A stretch of DNA of 64,000 bases from Chitinophagaceae bacterium (GTDB lineage Bacteria; Bacteroidota; Bacteroidia; Chitinophagales; Chitinophagaceae). Below the pieces are notes generated by a model, which was not told the DNA's origin, made no database searches, and saw only the letters and a program-made list of their open reading frames with translations. Shown here one piece after another: positions 27,540 through 36,934 of this stretch. How positions within the stretch are numbered: the first letter of the stretch is position 1; the number at the start of each line of letters is the position of its first letter. The stretch spans positions 310,001 to 374,000 of the forward strand of contig JAHBTK010000003.1 in the NCBI GenBank assembly GCA_019638625.1. Reading direction: 5' to 3'. The position numbers and the translations under genes are program-made.

Positions 27540-29990
27540 ATGAAACAGGGATATATGAAATGGCAGGCATTGTTTGTTGTGCTTGTTTTTAACTGCACAA
27601 ACATTTTTTCGCAGGTAAAGTCAATAGAAGGCGTTATTATGAATACGGAACGGAAATTTTTACCCGGAGCTACCGTAAGATTATTAACGCAGGATTCCAT
27701 TCCGGTCAGCGCTACCACTACCAATACAAAAGGGAAATTTCGTTTCACAAATATTTCAACCAGCGCTTATGTGCTGTCGGTTTCCTATGTCGGATACAAA
27801 ACACTATATACAACCATCAGCACAGCGAATGATGCACATTCAGTTATACTACCAGCTATTTTTTTATTGCCTGAAAAAGAAAAACAATTGGATGAAATTG
27901 TTGTAACGGCAAAGCGACCGCTGATACAGCAGGATATTGATAAGACGGTTGTGAATGTGGAAGCCATCCCCGGCTCATCAGGCAGCAATGCTTATGAACT
28001 GCTGGGAAAATCGCCGGGAGTGATTGCCGATGAAAACGGCAACATTGCGCTGAACGGCAAAGCGAATATATTAGTGTTGATTGACGGCAGGCAGGTATAT
28101 ATGTCGGGTCAGGATCTGGCTACTTATTTGAAGTCCTTGCCCGGAGTTATGCTTGATAAAATTGAGTTGGTGGATAATCCTGCTGCAAGATATGATGCGG
28201 CAGGCGGGGCAGTTATCAATATCCGCTTAAAGAAAAGCAGGCAGGCGGGGCTGACGGGTAATGTTAATGCAGGCGTTACACAGGGAAGAACATTCCGAAC
28301 CAATGAATCGCTGAACCTGAATTATAATGCAGGTAAGGTAAACTGGTTCGGCAATGCAGGTTACAGCAGAGGAGCTAATTATGTTATCACGGATGAGCGC
28401 AGGGAATATTTCAACGCAGGCGGGGCAATGATTTCAGTCCTTGACCTGTACAATAAAAATTACATTTATAATCACAGCTTTTCTTCAAGACTTGGCTTTG
28501 ATTATAGTATTTTCCCAAAAACAACCATCGGTATGCAATTGCGAAGCCAATTGATACCGAGAAAAGAAAATTATAGACTGGTGACGGATAATTATGACAA
28601 TACATTCAACTTAGATTCTGTTCAAACAGGGAGTTCCGGCAGCAAAACAGACTGGAAGAATTACGGCATCAACTTTAACTTTCAGCAAAAATTTAAAGAA
28701 AATATTAATGAGCTGCTGATTGACCTAAACTATATCCGGTATAGCTCTGACGGGGAGCGGTGGTTTCATAATGATGTAGCCATCCCCGGCGCACTGCCCC
28801 ATAATACCGAAAAATTTGAGTACCGCCTTTTATCCGGCATAAAGATTTACAATTTCAAGGCAGACTATACGCACGAGTTGAAAAGCAGGCTAAGCATAGA
28901 AGCAGGCGTAAAGCTAAGCCTTGCAAAGAATAATAATGATTCAAGGCATTATAATATGGTCAATAACGTCAGCCATCCTGATTATGGCCAATCCAATCAC
29001 TTTTTGTACGATGAAAATATCAATGCAGGCTATATCAGCGCCAGGAGATCCGGCAAACGGTGGGGTGTACAGGCTGGGTTGAGGGTGGAAAATACTGTTA
29101 TAACGGGGAACCAGTTAGGCAATCCTGTTGTTCCGGGAAGCCGCTTTACACAAAACTTTACTGATTTTTTCCCCAGCATTTTTTTCAATTATAAACCCGA
29201 TTCATCAGGAAAAAACAACCTGAACATCAGCTACACCAACCGAATTATAAGACCGGGTTACCAGTTGTTCAACCCTTTTATGATTTTTCGTGACCATTAT
29301 TCATCCAATGCAGGCAACCCGGCTTTGAAACCTGTTTACCGACAAAGTGTTGAGCTGGTCTGGCAGCATCGGCAATTCCTGAGCCTGCGGACAGGCATAG
29401 CAGAAAGCAGGGGGCTTATGTTACAGGTAATGGAGAGGACTGACAGTATTTTAATCACCCGCCCCGTTAATTTATCTAATGAAAAAACGGCCTGGGCTAC
29501 CATTATTCTCAATTACAAGTTACGCCGCTGGTGGACTACCTATTACTGGGTTCAGTTTATGTTTGTGAAAAGAGAAGGCATAGTGAACAATGAAAGATTC
29601 TCCGTGGAAAATTTCAGTCAGCAATATTACCTGAACAATATTTTTTCATGGAATAAAGACTGGACGGCCGATTTTGGTCTGAATATCAACGGCAGGGAGC
29701 TGATAGGAAGCATGGTACGCAAACCCCGTTTTCATATCAATGCGAGCATTCAGAAAAAGATGCTGAAGAATAAGGGAACTGTTCTTTTGGGAGCAGAAGA
29801 TATTTTTCATACATGGAAAAGCAATTACGGGATTATCGGGGTGCCGCAGGTAAATGCCACACAACTTTTTGAGTTTGACAGCCAGCGTGTGCGGCTTACG
29901 TTCTCTTATCGTTTTGGCGATGAAAAATTTCTTCGTAAAAGAAGGCATAACGACAATGCTGCTGACCCCGAAACCGGAAGGGTGCAATAG
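27540..29990 (+). CDS. TonB-dependent-receptor-like outer-membrane barrel
   Basis: An 816-residue outer-membrane protein. After a signal peptide comes a carboxypeptidase-regulatory-like domain (IEGVIMNTERKFLPGATVRL), then a plug domain (QLDEIVVTAKRPLIQQDIDK) with PGVIADENGNIALNGKANIL, and a barrel of the outer-membrane protein family 3 type. It is divergent from the LytS/LytTR operon, a very common arrangement in Bacteroidota. The ligand is unknown. No TonB box is obvious. Confidence 0.9.
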   Translation: MKQGYMKWQALFVVLVFNCTNIFSQVKSIEGVIMNTERKFLPGATVRLLTQDSIPVSATTTNTKGKFRFTNISTSAYVLSVSYVGYKTLYTTISTANDAHSVILPAIFLLPEKEKQLDEIVVTAKRPLIQQDIDKTVVNVEAIPGSSGSNAYELLGKSPGVIADENGNIALNGKANILVLIDGRQVYMSGQDLATYLKSLPGVMLDKIELVDNPAARYDAAGGAVINIRLKKSRQAGLTGNVNAGVTQGRTFRTNESLNLNYNAGKVNWFGNAGYSRGANYVITDERREYFNAGGAMISVLDLYNKNYIYNHSFSSRLGFDYSIFPKTTIGMQLRSQLIPRKENYRLVTDNYDNTFNLDSVQTGSSGSKTDWKNYGINFNFQQKFKENINELLIDLNYIRYSSDGERWFHNDVAIPGALPHNTEKFEYRLLSGIKIYNFKADYTHELKSRLSIEAGVKLSLAKNNNDSRHYNMVNNVSHPDYGQSNHFLYDENINAGYISARRSGKRWGVQAGLRVENTVITGNQLGNPVVPGSRFTQNFTDFFPSIFFNYKPDSSGKNNLNISYTNRIIRPGYQLFNPFMIFRDHYSSNAGNPALKPVYRQSVELVWQHRQFLSLRTGIAESRGLMLQVMERTDSILITRPVNLSNEKTAWATIILNYKLRRWWTTYYWVQFMFVKREGIVNNERFSVENFSQQYYLNNIFSWNKDWTADFGLNINGRELIGSMVRKPRFHINASIQKKMLKNKGTVLLGAEDIFHTWKSNYGIIGVPQVNATQLFEFDSQRVRLTFSYRFGDEKFLRKRRHNDNAADPETGRVQ

Positions 29991-30254
29991 ACAGTTGTAC
30001 ACTTTCTCTCATACTTATGAACACATACGACCTGGTTGGATACAAGCTTTCATTCAAAAATCACGGTAAAGGAGTGAACATGCAACATGGAATTACCAAA
30101 ATGCAGGCTAACCGAAGCCGTGTTTCAACTATTATAGCTCTGTTCAGCTACATATCCAGACTGACGTTATTCATTTGGCTATATGCATATCATCATCTTT
30201 TTTAGCTTTGCAGTGAATAAAAGAAGCCAATAAATAAAAAGTAAACTAAAGGCA

Positions 30255-30641
30255 ATGAAAACCGAAATTTTGAATACAATACCTGGTCTGCCAACTTCTG
30301 ATATTGAAAGGGATATTGCCTGGTACAAAGAAAAAATGGGACTCGAAGCGTACTTTTCAGACAATATGTACGCTGTTTTATACAGGGATAATTTTTGTCT
30401 GCATTTGCAATGGCACGCAGACACCGAAGATGACCCGCTCCTTGGTGGCTCTATGGTTAGGATTTATGTTAAAAACATTCAACCACTTTTTGAGGAATTT
30501 CTTCAAAAGGGAACGGTGACGCCAGATAAATTCAGGAAGAGTACACCGTGGGACACCAACGAATTTGGCTTTTATGACCTAAACAAAAATGCCATTTTCA
30601 TAATGGAGGATATACAATCGCTGACAAATAACAAAATATAA
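30255..30641 (+). CDS. VOC superfamily (glyoxalase/bleomycin-resistance-like) protein
   Basis: A 128-residue protein with the paired beta-alpha-beta-beta-beta modules of the vicinal oxygen chelate fold: PGLPTSDIERDIAWYKEKMG at the start, FCLHLQWH in the middle and EFGFYDLNKNAIFIMED at the end. Bleomycin-binding proteins of this size bind drugs without catalysis. The ligand is unknown. The palindromic repeat region begins 14 bp after its stop. Confidence 0.85.
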   Translation: MKTEILNTIPGLPTSDIERDIAWYKEKMGLEAYFSDNMYAVLYRDNFCLHLQWHADTEDDPLLGGSMVRIYVKNIQPLFEEFLQKGTVTPDKFRKSTPWDTNEFGFYDLNKNAIFIMEDIQSLTNNKI

Positions 30642-30654
30642 GTAGAATTTCGGT

Positions 30655-30738
30655 CCGCCTTCGCTTTGCAGCAGCAGTATTTCCTGTACCGGCTAAAACT
30701 GCAAAGCTTCGGCGGGTAAAACCCGCTAAAGAAAGTCA
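30655..30738. repeat. GC-rich palindrome unit 1
   Basis: CCGCCTTCGCTTTGCAG is mirrored by CTGCAAAGCTTCGGCGG across a 25-nt centre, ending at 30716. It is followed by CCCGCTAAAGAAAGTCA (30722-30738), a 17-nt word repeated exactly at 31496-31512. Confidence 0.85.
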
Positions 30739-30848
30739 CCACCAAAGATTAAATTATTTAGCATCGAAAAGCCCGCCGATGACCGGGTGTAGTTACCTTG
30801 CTCCGCTCGGTAATCTCGGGAAGGAGTATAGAATAACCCGCAAGCTCT

Positions 30849-31088
30849 TTACAGCAGATGCTTTATTGTAAAAGCCCTGCCAGATCCGCTCTTTAAATAT
30901 TTTTCAAATTGGTACGCCTTATATCTGTCCGTAAAAGAGCAACACCATAATAATTTGAGCGGACGATGTGGTTTGGTTGAAGGTACATAACCGTTTACAT
31001 GACGGTCGAACCGTTCCTTAATATTGACCGTACAACCAACATAGTGTTTTTTGTTGCTGAATTCAAGGATATAAACATAGTACCACAT
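30849..31088 (-). CDS. small GIY-YIG nuclease-domain protein
   Basis: A 79-residue protein that is almost only the GIY-YIG core: YYVYILEFSNKKHYVGCTVN holds the Y-V-Y and Y-V-G elements, followed by the catalytic Arg in NIKERFDRH and the Glu in YQFEKYLKSGSGRAF. Such solitary domains are metal-dependent nucleases or nickases of unknown job, often called UvrC-like. It is enclosed by palindromic repeats that reach to within 5 bp of a tRNA-Ser gene. It may act on these repeats; that is inference. Confidence 0.85.
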   Translation of the reverse strand: MWYYVYILEFSNKKHYVGCTVNIKERFDRHVNGYVPSTKPHRPLKLLWCCSFTDRYKAYQFEKYLKSGSGRAFTIKHLL

Positions 31089-31386
31089 AGGATATAATAA
31101 ATATAGGGAAAAAGTCGGTCCTTTCCTTCGTTTTTTCGCAGTATCTTCTACTCACACTACAGTTGAAAAGCTACGGCGGGCGATGCCAGCATCAGAAAGT
31201 CCACAGAAAACAAGATTTATTGGGCATGAAAAAACCCGCCTTCGCTCGATAATATAATTTTTTCTGCTATTGGGTGCTGATTTGGAGAAGATGTGGCGAA
31301 TTTATCCGTGCGCCGACGCTGAAGCTCTGGCGTAAGCGTCTGAAACCAGCCGGGCGGAGAAACAAAGCTTGATTAAAAAAGAGAAA

Positions 31387-31445
31387 GCCCGCCTACGCTT
31401 TGCAGCAGCCGTAGCTTTAGCGGAGGCTGCAAAGCTACGGCGGGC
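31387..31445. repeat. GC-rich palindrome unit 4
   Basis: Left arm 31387-31406 and right arm 31426-31445 are 20 nt each. They are inverted repeats except for the core: the five bases CTACG appear in the same orientation in both arms instead of inverted. A smaller CGTAGCTTTAGCGGAGG segment fills the centre. Confidence 0.88.
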
Positions 31446-31542
31446 GAAGGTAGACTGATATAATATTTTTGATAAAGCGGATTTATCCGCCGAAGCCCGC
31501 TAAAGAAAGTCAGTATCGGAGATGATATTACTTAATATAAAA

Positions 31543-31570
31543 GCCCGCCTACGCTAAAGCTACGGCGGGC
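31543..31570. repeat. GC-rich palindrome unit 5, beside tRNA-Ser
   Basis: GCCCGC-CTACG-CTAAAG-CTACG-GCGGGC: 6-bp arms with the CTACG core again in direct orientation on both sides. It ends 5 bp before the 3' end of tRNA-Ser. Confidence 0.88.
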
Positions 31571-31575
31571 GAAGG

Positions 31576-31662
31576 CGGAGACGGCGAGATTCGAACTCGC
31601 GATACGGTTGCCCGTATACACACTTTCCAGGCGTGCTCCTTCAACCACTCGGACACGTCTCC
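31576..31662 (-). tRNA. tRNA-Ser (anticodon GGA)
   Basis: An 87-nt class II tRNA. Read on the minus strand: acceptor GGAGACG/CGTCTCC, D arm TCCGAGTGGTTGAAGGA, anticodon loop CTGGAAA with GGA, a long variable arm (TATACGGGCAACCGTATC), T arm CGAGT-TCGAATC-TCG, discriminator G. CCA is not encoded. It lies upstream of the bshA operon's end with the repeats on its 3' side. Confidence 0.95.
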
Positions 31663-31704
31663 TTTGGAAGGATTGCAAAAATAGGATTATTCAATAAATC
31701 TTTA

Positions 31705-32745
31705 CTACTTATTTTCGGTGAGTTCTCCTTTCAGGGAGGTTTCCAGCAGTTTTTTCACCTCGTCCACCGGCAGGTTTTGCCCCAATAAAACCATCAGCTT
31801 GGTTACCGCTGTTTCAAAAGTCATGTCATTACCATCCGTTACTCCTATCTTCTTCAGGTAGGCGCCGGATTCATACCTGCCCAGCGCTACGGAACCTCCA
31901 TCACACTGGGTGCGGTCAAGCACAATCATTCCCCTTTTTATGGCTTTTTCAAGACTGCCCATAAACCAGGGTTCCGTACTGGTGTTGCCATTCCCAAAAC
32001 TTTCCACTATTACCGCCTTCACCCCCGGAGCACTCAACGCGGACTCCACTACTCCGGGCGTTATACCCGGGAAAAGTTTCAGCACAGAAATACCGGGATC
32101 CAGATGGGTATGAATAGCGAATGGCTCTCCGGGATGCGGGAGGATATCCTGCTCCCGGTATCGGATGCTGATACCGGCTTCGGCCAGCGGCGGAAAATTT
32201 ACGGAACGAAAGGCCTCAAAAGACTCGGTATTAAATTTTTTGGTCCTGTTTCCCCGGAAAAGAAAATAGTCGAAATAAATGCATACTTCCGGCACTATTG
32301 CCTTACCTGCACGGCGGGCAGCGGCGATTTCCATTGCGGTAATGATATTCTCTTTTGCGTCCGTTCTTATTTCGCCTATTGGTAACTGAGAGCCCGTGAG
32401 TATCACCGGTTTGGACAGGTTATGCAGCATGAAGCTCAATGCCGAAGCCGTGAAAGCCATTGTGTCGGACCCGTGCAGGATGATGAAACCATCGTAGTGA
32501 TCGTACTGCTCATATATCAGCTCCGCCAACTGTATCCATATTGCAGGAGACATATTGGAGGAATCTATAGGCGGGGAGAAAGCATGCATATCAAAATCGC
32601 AATTCAGCTTTGAAATTTCCGGAATATGCGACTTTAGTTCCCTGAAGCCCATTGGCACCAGCGTTTTATCGCCCTCTCTCGGCGCCATACCAATGGTCCC
32701 TCCCGTGTAGATGATCAGCAACCTGGCTATGGTATCAGCATTCAT
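31705..32745 (-). CDS. ansA: type I L-asparaginase
   Basis: A 346-residue cytoplasmic asparaginase (asparagine to aspartate and ammonia). The first catalytic Thr is in LIIYTGGTIGMAPRE; the second triad is in FIILHGSDTMAFTASALSFM. The C-terminal domain has GNGNTSTEPWF and DRTQCDGGSVALGRYESG, as in type I enzymes. Its ATG overlaps the tatD stop by 4 bp, so it is the last gene of bshA-tatD-ansA. Confidence 0.95.
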   Translation of the reverse strand: MNADTIARLLIIYTGGTIGMAPREGDKTLVPMGFRELKSHIPEISKLNCDFDMHAFSPPIDSSNMSPAIWIQLAELIYEQYDHYDGFIILHGSDTMAFTASALSFMLHNLSKPVILTGSQLPIGEIRTDAKENIITAMEIAAARRAGKAIVPEVCIYFDYFLFRGNRTKKFNTESFEAFRSVNFPPLAEAGISIRYREQDILPHPGEPFAIHTHLDPGISVLKLFPGITPGVVESALSAPGVKAVIVESFGNGNTSTEPWFMGSLEKAIKRGMIVLDRTQCDGGSVALGRYESGAYLKKIGVTDGNDMTFETAVTKLMVLLGQNLPVDEVKKLLETSLKGELTENK

Positions 32746-33518
32746 ACCGCATTGTTTTCAAAAATGGATTTTGCATTGGCGGTGGTAATACGGGCTATTT
32801 CTTCCGGCGACACCTGCTTTATCATTGCCAGTTCATCCACAATGTATGGAAGATAGGCGCTTTCGTTTCTTTTGCCCCGGAAGGGTACCGGCGATAAATA
32901 AGGAGCATCCGTTTCCAATACCAGGTGTTCCAGGGGGATATCTTTCAGTACTTCTTTCAGCCCGGACTTCCTGTACGTTAATACACCACCGATACCAACA
33001 AAGAATCCTATATCTATAATTTGCTCCGCTTCCCGGAGACTGCCGCCGAAACAGTGAAAAATTCCTTTCAGTTTCCCATCAGCATGTTGTCTGATAACAT
33101 CAATAGCTTCCTGCATGGCCTCCCGCGTATGAATCACCACAGGCAGGTTGTATTTTTTGGCCCACTCAACCTGCTGGTTAAACGCTTCGTATTGCTGCCG
33201 CTTAAAGGTAACGTCCCAATAAAAATCAAGTCCGATCTCTCCCACCGCCACGAAACACCGTTTCTCCAGCCATTCCGCCACAACAGCTAACTCTTCTTTA
33301 TAATTTTCTTTCACGGAGCAGGGATGCAATCCCATCATGGCAAAGCAGACACCCGGATAACGTTGCTCCAGGTTCAACATGTTTTCTACAGAAGTACTAT
33401 CGATATTGGGCAGGTAAAACCGCTGTACACCCACTTTTTTTGCTGATGATATTACACTACCGATATCATCCTTAAACTCTTCCACATACAGGTGACAATG
33501 GGTATCTATTATATCCAT
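32742..33518 (-). CDS. TatD family metal-dependent hydrolase
   Basis: A 258-residue amidohydrolase-like nuclease. The metal site is seen in MDIIDTHCHLYVEEF (HxH), AVGEIGLDFYW (Glu), VVIHTREAMQE (His), GIFHCFGGS (His) and LVLETDAPYLSP (Asp). TatD proteins are 3'-5' DNases or deacylases. I chose ATG 33518; the upstream ATG at 33560 lies inside bshA. It starts 8 bp after the bshA stop and overlaps ansA. Confidence 0.94.
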   Translation of the reverse strand: MDIIDTHCHLYVEEFKDDIGSVISSAKKVGVQRFYLPNIDSTSVENMLNLEQRYPGVCFAMMGLHPCSVKENYKEELAVVAEWLEKRCFVAVGEIGLDFYWDVTFKRQQYEAFNQQVEWAKKYNLPVVIHTREAMQEAIDVIRQHADGKLKGIFHCFGGSLREAEQIIDIGFFVGIGGVLTYRKSGLKEVLKDIPLEHLVLETDAPYLSPVPFRGKRNESAYLPYIVDELAMIKQVSPEEIARITTANAKSIFENNAV

Positions 33519-33526
33519 ACGACCAG

Positions 33527-34684
33527 TTAACCTGCCACGGCTTCGTGTTTTTTGTGACAAAAATTGTTATAAAGAGTCTGGTATAATTCCTCGTATTGAG
33601 GAACGATCCTGGCAATATCGAAACGTTCAGCCTGTTTCCTGGCATTCGCCCTGAACTGCAGAAAAGTATCCTCCTCCTTCAAAATGTCGATGGCATACTC
33701 CGCCATCTGGTCCACATCACCTACATTACCCATAAAACCATTATAACCATTCTTTACAATTTCCGGCAGCCCGCCTACATTGGTTGCCACCACCGGCGCC
33801 CCCGCAGCCATTGCTTCCAGGGCAGACAATCCAAAGCTTTCGTATTCTGAGGGAAGCAGGAAAAGATCGGCTATCGCCAGTATATCCTCCATATCCTGTT
33901 GCTTACCCACAAAACGGATATCGTCACACAACGCCAGTTCCCGGCATAGTTCTTCTGCCATCGGTCTCTCAGGACCATCGCCTACCAGCAACAGTTTAGA
34001 AGGAACCACTTCGTTCAGGCGCCTGAAAATTTGTATCACATCGTCAATACGTTTTATTTTCCTGAAGTTGGAAGCATGTAAAACAATCCGTTCATTATCG
34101 GGCGCTATCACTTTCCTGAAAGCGTCAATAGGTCTTTTGCTGAATCGTTTTACATCCACAAAATTGTAGATAACATGGATGTCTTTTTCTATCTTGAAAT
34201 AACTATACGTCTCCTGTTTGAGATTCTCAGACACCGCTGTAATGGCATCACTCTGGTTGATAGAAAAAGCCACAACGGGGGCATAGGTTTTATCCCGTCC
34301 CACCAGGGTTATATCCGTACCATGCAAGGTAGTAATCACCGGAACATACCTCCCTTCTTTTGCCAGTATCTGTTTCGCCGTGTAGGCAGAGGAGGCATGT
34401 GGAATGGCATAGTGTACATGCAACAGGTCCAGGTGATTGTTTTTTACTACATCTACCAGGGTACTTGCCAGCGCAGACTCGTAGGGGGGATAATCAAATA
34501 ACGGATAGGTAGGAACCCTCACCTCATGATAAAATATATTTGCCCGGAAACCTGTTAATCGTACCGGTTGCTGATAAGTGATAAAATGTACGTTGTGGCC
34601 GTTCTCTGCAAGCGCCTTACCCAGTTCCGTAGCCAGTACTCCGCTCCCGCCAAATGTAGGATAGCAAACTATGCCAATATTCAT
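33527..34684 (-). CDS. bshA: N-acetyl-alpha-D-glucosaminyl L-malate synthase
   Basis: A 385-residue GT4 glycosyltransferase that makes the first intermediate of bacillithiol from UDP-GlcNAc and L-malate. Diagnostic starts are MNIGIVCYPTFGGSGVLATE and HVHYAIPHASSAYTAKQIL; the C-terminal domain has FRKIKRIDDVI and SEYESFGLSALEAMAAGAPV. The ATG at 34684 matches the family start. It heads a three-gene operon with tatD and ansA. Confidence 0.95.
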   Translation of the reverse strand: MNIGIVCYPTFGGSGVLATELGKALAENGHNVHFITYQQPVRLTGFRANIFYHEVRVPTYPLFDYPPYESALASTLVDVVKNNHLDLLHVHYAIPHASSAYTAKQILAKEGRYVPVITTLHGTDITLVGRDKTYAPVVAFSINQSDAITAVSENLKQETYSYFKIEKDIHVIYNFVDVKRFSKRPIDAFRKVIAPDNERIVLHASNFRKIKRIDDVIQIFRRLNEVVPSKLLLVGDGPERPMAEELCRELALCDDIRFVGKQQDMEDILAIADLFLLPSEYESFGLSALEAMAAGAPVVATNVGGLPEIVKNGYNGFMGNVGDVDQMAEYAIDILKEEDTFLQFRANARKQAERFDIARIVPQYEELYQTLYNNFCHKKHEAVAG

Positions 34685-34795
34685 ACGCTGTTTGTTAAGC
34701 AGCAAAGTTACTATTAAAGGTTGTTTGAAAATGTGAATTAATTTAAACGCCTAAAATTCAACGGTTTTACTAAATTGGTACTCTAAATATCGTTT

Positions 34796-35188
34796 ATGAG
34801 GAAATTTCTTACCATACTCATATTAATTATTATCCTGGGAGTTTCGGGCCTTATCTACTTCAGGTATTATTTTGTTTTGGGCGAAGGCGTAAAATCCGGC
34901 GAATTGAACTATTGCGTGAAGAAAGGTTATGTATTTAAAACTTATGAAGGTAAGCTCATCCAGTCGGGGATACGCTCACTTTCTCCCAATAGCATCCAGT
35001 CATACGATTTTGAATTTTCCGTAGTAAATGCTGACGTGGCCGAATTACTGATGAAAAATTCCGGGAAAAACTTTGACCTGCATTACAGGGAATATAATGG
35101 AGCCCTGCCCTGGCGCGGGTTCAGCAGGTATGTTGTGGATAGCATCGTAGCTATGAAGGACCCCGGCAGCCTTCAGATTGTTCGCTAA
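34796..35188 (+). CDS. single-pass membrane hypothetical protein
   Basis: A 130-residue protein with one N-terminal membrane helix (residues 4-26) and a periplasmic domain: GELNYCVKKGYVFKTYEGKL, FEFSVVNADVAELL and FDLHYREYNGALPWRG. Similar Bacteroidota proteins have often been labelled 6-phosphogluconate dehydrogenase by mistake, since there is no such enzyme fold here. Its stop codon touches the stop of the convergent methylase gene. Confidence 0.78.
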   Translation: MRKFLTILILIIILGVSGLIYFRYYFVLGEGVKSGELNYCVKKGYVFKTYEGKLIQSGIRSLSPNSIQSYDFEFSVVNADVAELLMKNSGKNFDLHYREYNGALPWRGFSRYVVDSIVAMKDPGSLQIVR

Positions 35189-35893
35189 CTATTTTGCACT
35201 CAAAATAAAAACCGCCGGTTGCTTATTGATTTCCGGCCTGTTTTTCTTCCATTCGGATACCGGCCGGGTAATAATAGACTCTTCCCGGGCAGTGATATTC
35301 ATCGCTATGCATAACCGTGAATTTCCGGAGCAGTTTTTCACAATGGCATCCAGCAACCGGTTGTTACGATAGGGTGTTTCAATAAATACCTGGCTACAGC
35401 CTGTTTTATGAGACTCCGCTTCCAGCGATTTCAAAGTTTTGGCCTGCTGAGCATCCTCAATGGGCAGATAACCGTTAAACCTGAAATGCTGGCCATTCAT
35501 GCCGCTGGCCATCAGAGCCAGTATAATTGAATTGGGACCCACCAATGGTTTTACCAATACACCCGCCCGTTGCGCTACTTCCACCAGCAATTGGCCGGGG
35601 TCAGCAATACCCGGACAACCGGCTTCGCTCAGGATGCCCACAATTTTGCCTTGTTGGATCAACTCTAAAAACCTTTGCTTCACCGATTCTTCCGCCTTAT
35701 GTATAACATACCATTCATATTCATCTATCACCATTTCCGGCCACAACTTTTTTAAGAACCGCCTGGCCGTCCTTTCATTTTCTACAAAAAATACCCCGCA
35801 TTTTTTTACGGCGGCTAATATATATGCCGGCAACGCATCATATCCGTTTTCGTCAATTACCGAAGGAATCAGGTACACTCTGGGATCATTCAT
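35189..35893 (-). CDS. RsmI-like tetrapyrrole-methylase-family methyltransferase
   Basis: A 234-residue SAM-dependent methylase. The pieces VFFVENERTARRFL, GILSEAGCPGIADPGQLLV, PLVGPNSIILALMASGMNG and QVFIETPYRNNRLLDAIV match the YraL/RsmI group, which methylates the ribose of 16S rRNA C1402. It is shorter than RsmI and lacks its C-terminal part and the usual N-terminal LYVVATPIGN start, so it may be a paralogue with another substrate. Confidence 0.85.
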   Translation of the reverse strand: MNDPRVYLIPSVIDENGYDALPAYILAAVKKCGVFFVENERTARRFLKKLWPEMVIDEYEWYVIHKAEESVKQRFLELIQQGKIVGILSEAGCPGIADPGQLLVEVAQRAGVLVKPLVGPNSIILALMASGMNGQHFRFNGYLPIEDAQQAKTLKSLEAESHKTGCSQVFIETPYRNNRLLDAIVKNCSGNSRLCIAMNITAREESIITRPVSEWKKNRPEINKQPAVFILSAK

Positions 35894-36149
35894 TTTACAG
35901 GATTAACATACCGAAGATAACCAATACGCCAATGTGTTTATCCTTACAAATGCAATACCGGGTTAAAGAACGTTAATATCACAATCTTTAATCAATTGAT
36001 TATTAATTATTTAAATTTTTTAGCCTAAACCGGTTTAAACCTCAGGGAAAGTACAGGGTCTATCTTTTTGTAACGCTTAAAAATGAAAAAATGAATGGAG
36101 CGGATAGAGAAAGTTCCGTTCAGTTATTAAAAACAAAAAAACTTTGAGG

Positions 36150-36806
36150 ATGAAAAAGATAGCACTTGGTTTATTGGCCCTGGCTTTAATCGCAACCGGT
36201 ATCCAGGCCCAGGACAAAAAAATGGATAAGGCTAACAAAGAAAGTAAAATGCACAAAGGTCCACGGGGTGGTATGAAAGGCGGCGGTATGTATAAAGACC
36301 TGGACCTTACCCAGGATCAGAAAGACCAGATCGCGAAGATCAACGCGGAGCACAGAGCAGCTATGCAGGATCTGAAAGCAAAAGAAAGCACCCTTACCGT
36401 GGCGGATCACAAAGAGCAGATGAAGGCGATTGGTAAAGCCCGTCATGAAAAGGTACAGAATGTACTAACCGCAGAGCAGAAAGAAAAGCTGGAGAAAAAA
36501 AGAACGGAACGCAAAGGAAAAAGTCCGAATGCACGCTTCCACGGAAAAAGAGGTAAAGGCGAAATGGCAAAGTCCCACCTGAACCTGACCGATGAGCAGT
36601 CTGCCAAAGTGAAAACTATCAGGAGCAATACGCAGAGCAGGATCAAAAGTATCCGGGAAAACACTGCGCTGACTCCCGAAGAAAAAAAGCAGCAAACCAT
36701 TGCTGCCTTCAAACAGCAGAACGATGAAATGAAATCTGTTTTAACACCTGAACAGGTGAAAAAAATGGAAGCTATGCCCAAACGCGGCAGGCAAATATCA
36801 AAGTAA
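36150..36806 (+). CDS. Spy/CpxP-like periplasmic protein
   Basis: A 218-residue basic, helical exported protein. The signal peptide is MKKIALGLLALALIATGIQA. Two modules follow, each with an LTxxQ-type motif (DLDLTQDQKDQIAKI and LNLTDEQSAKVKTI), and a last LTPEQVKKME. The LTxxQ repeat is the mark of Spy/CpxP stress chaperones. The central part is Lys/Arg-rich, with a Gly/Met-rich GPRGGMKGGGM stretch. I chose ATG 36150, not the TTG 6 bp upstream. Confidence 0.82.
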   Translation: MKKIALGLLALALIATGIQAQDKKMDKANKESKMHKGPRGGMKGGGMYKDLDLTQDQKDQIAKINAEHRAAMQDLKAKESTLTVADHKEQMKAIGKARHEKVQNVLTAEQKEKLEKKRTERKGKSPNARFHGKRGKGEMAKSHLNLTDEQSAKVKTIRSNTQSRIKSIRENTALTPEEKKQQTIAAFKQQNDEMKSVLTPEQVKKMEAMPKRGRQISK

Positions 36807-36835
36807 CTTTTCAATAGCAGAACGTGAGGATGATG

Positions 36836-36872
36836 AGCGCCGGGTTCTATACCGGCGCTTCTTTATTTTCAG
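36836..36872 (+). terminator. intrinsic terminator
   Basis: Stem AGCGCCGG (36836-36843) pairs with CCGGCGCT (36852-36859) around an 8-nt loop and is followed by TCTTTATTTTC. It closes the Spy-like gene. Confidence 0.85.
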
Positions 36873-36934
36873 GGCGGCTGAGCCTAGACGGTTTCCCGCT
36901 AAACAATAGTACCTTTACCTGCTATAACTGAGCA

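Larger units (their letters stand above)
31089..31575. other. intergenic region filled with palindromic repeats
   Basis: Between the GIY-YIG gene and tRNA-Ser. Half-sites lie at about 31166-31182 (AAGCTACGGCGGGCG) and 31233-31248 (AACCCGCCTTCGCTCG). Full units lie at 31387-31445 and 31543-31570. No coding frame is convincing. Confidence 0.7.

Noticed and set aside
30641..31575. Palindrome array as a CRISPR
   Set aside because: The units differ in length and spacing, are inverted instead of direct repeats, and no cas gene is present.
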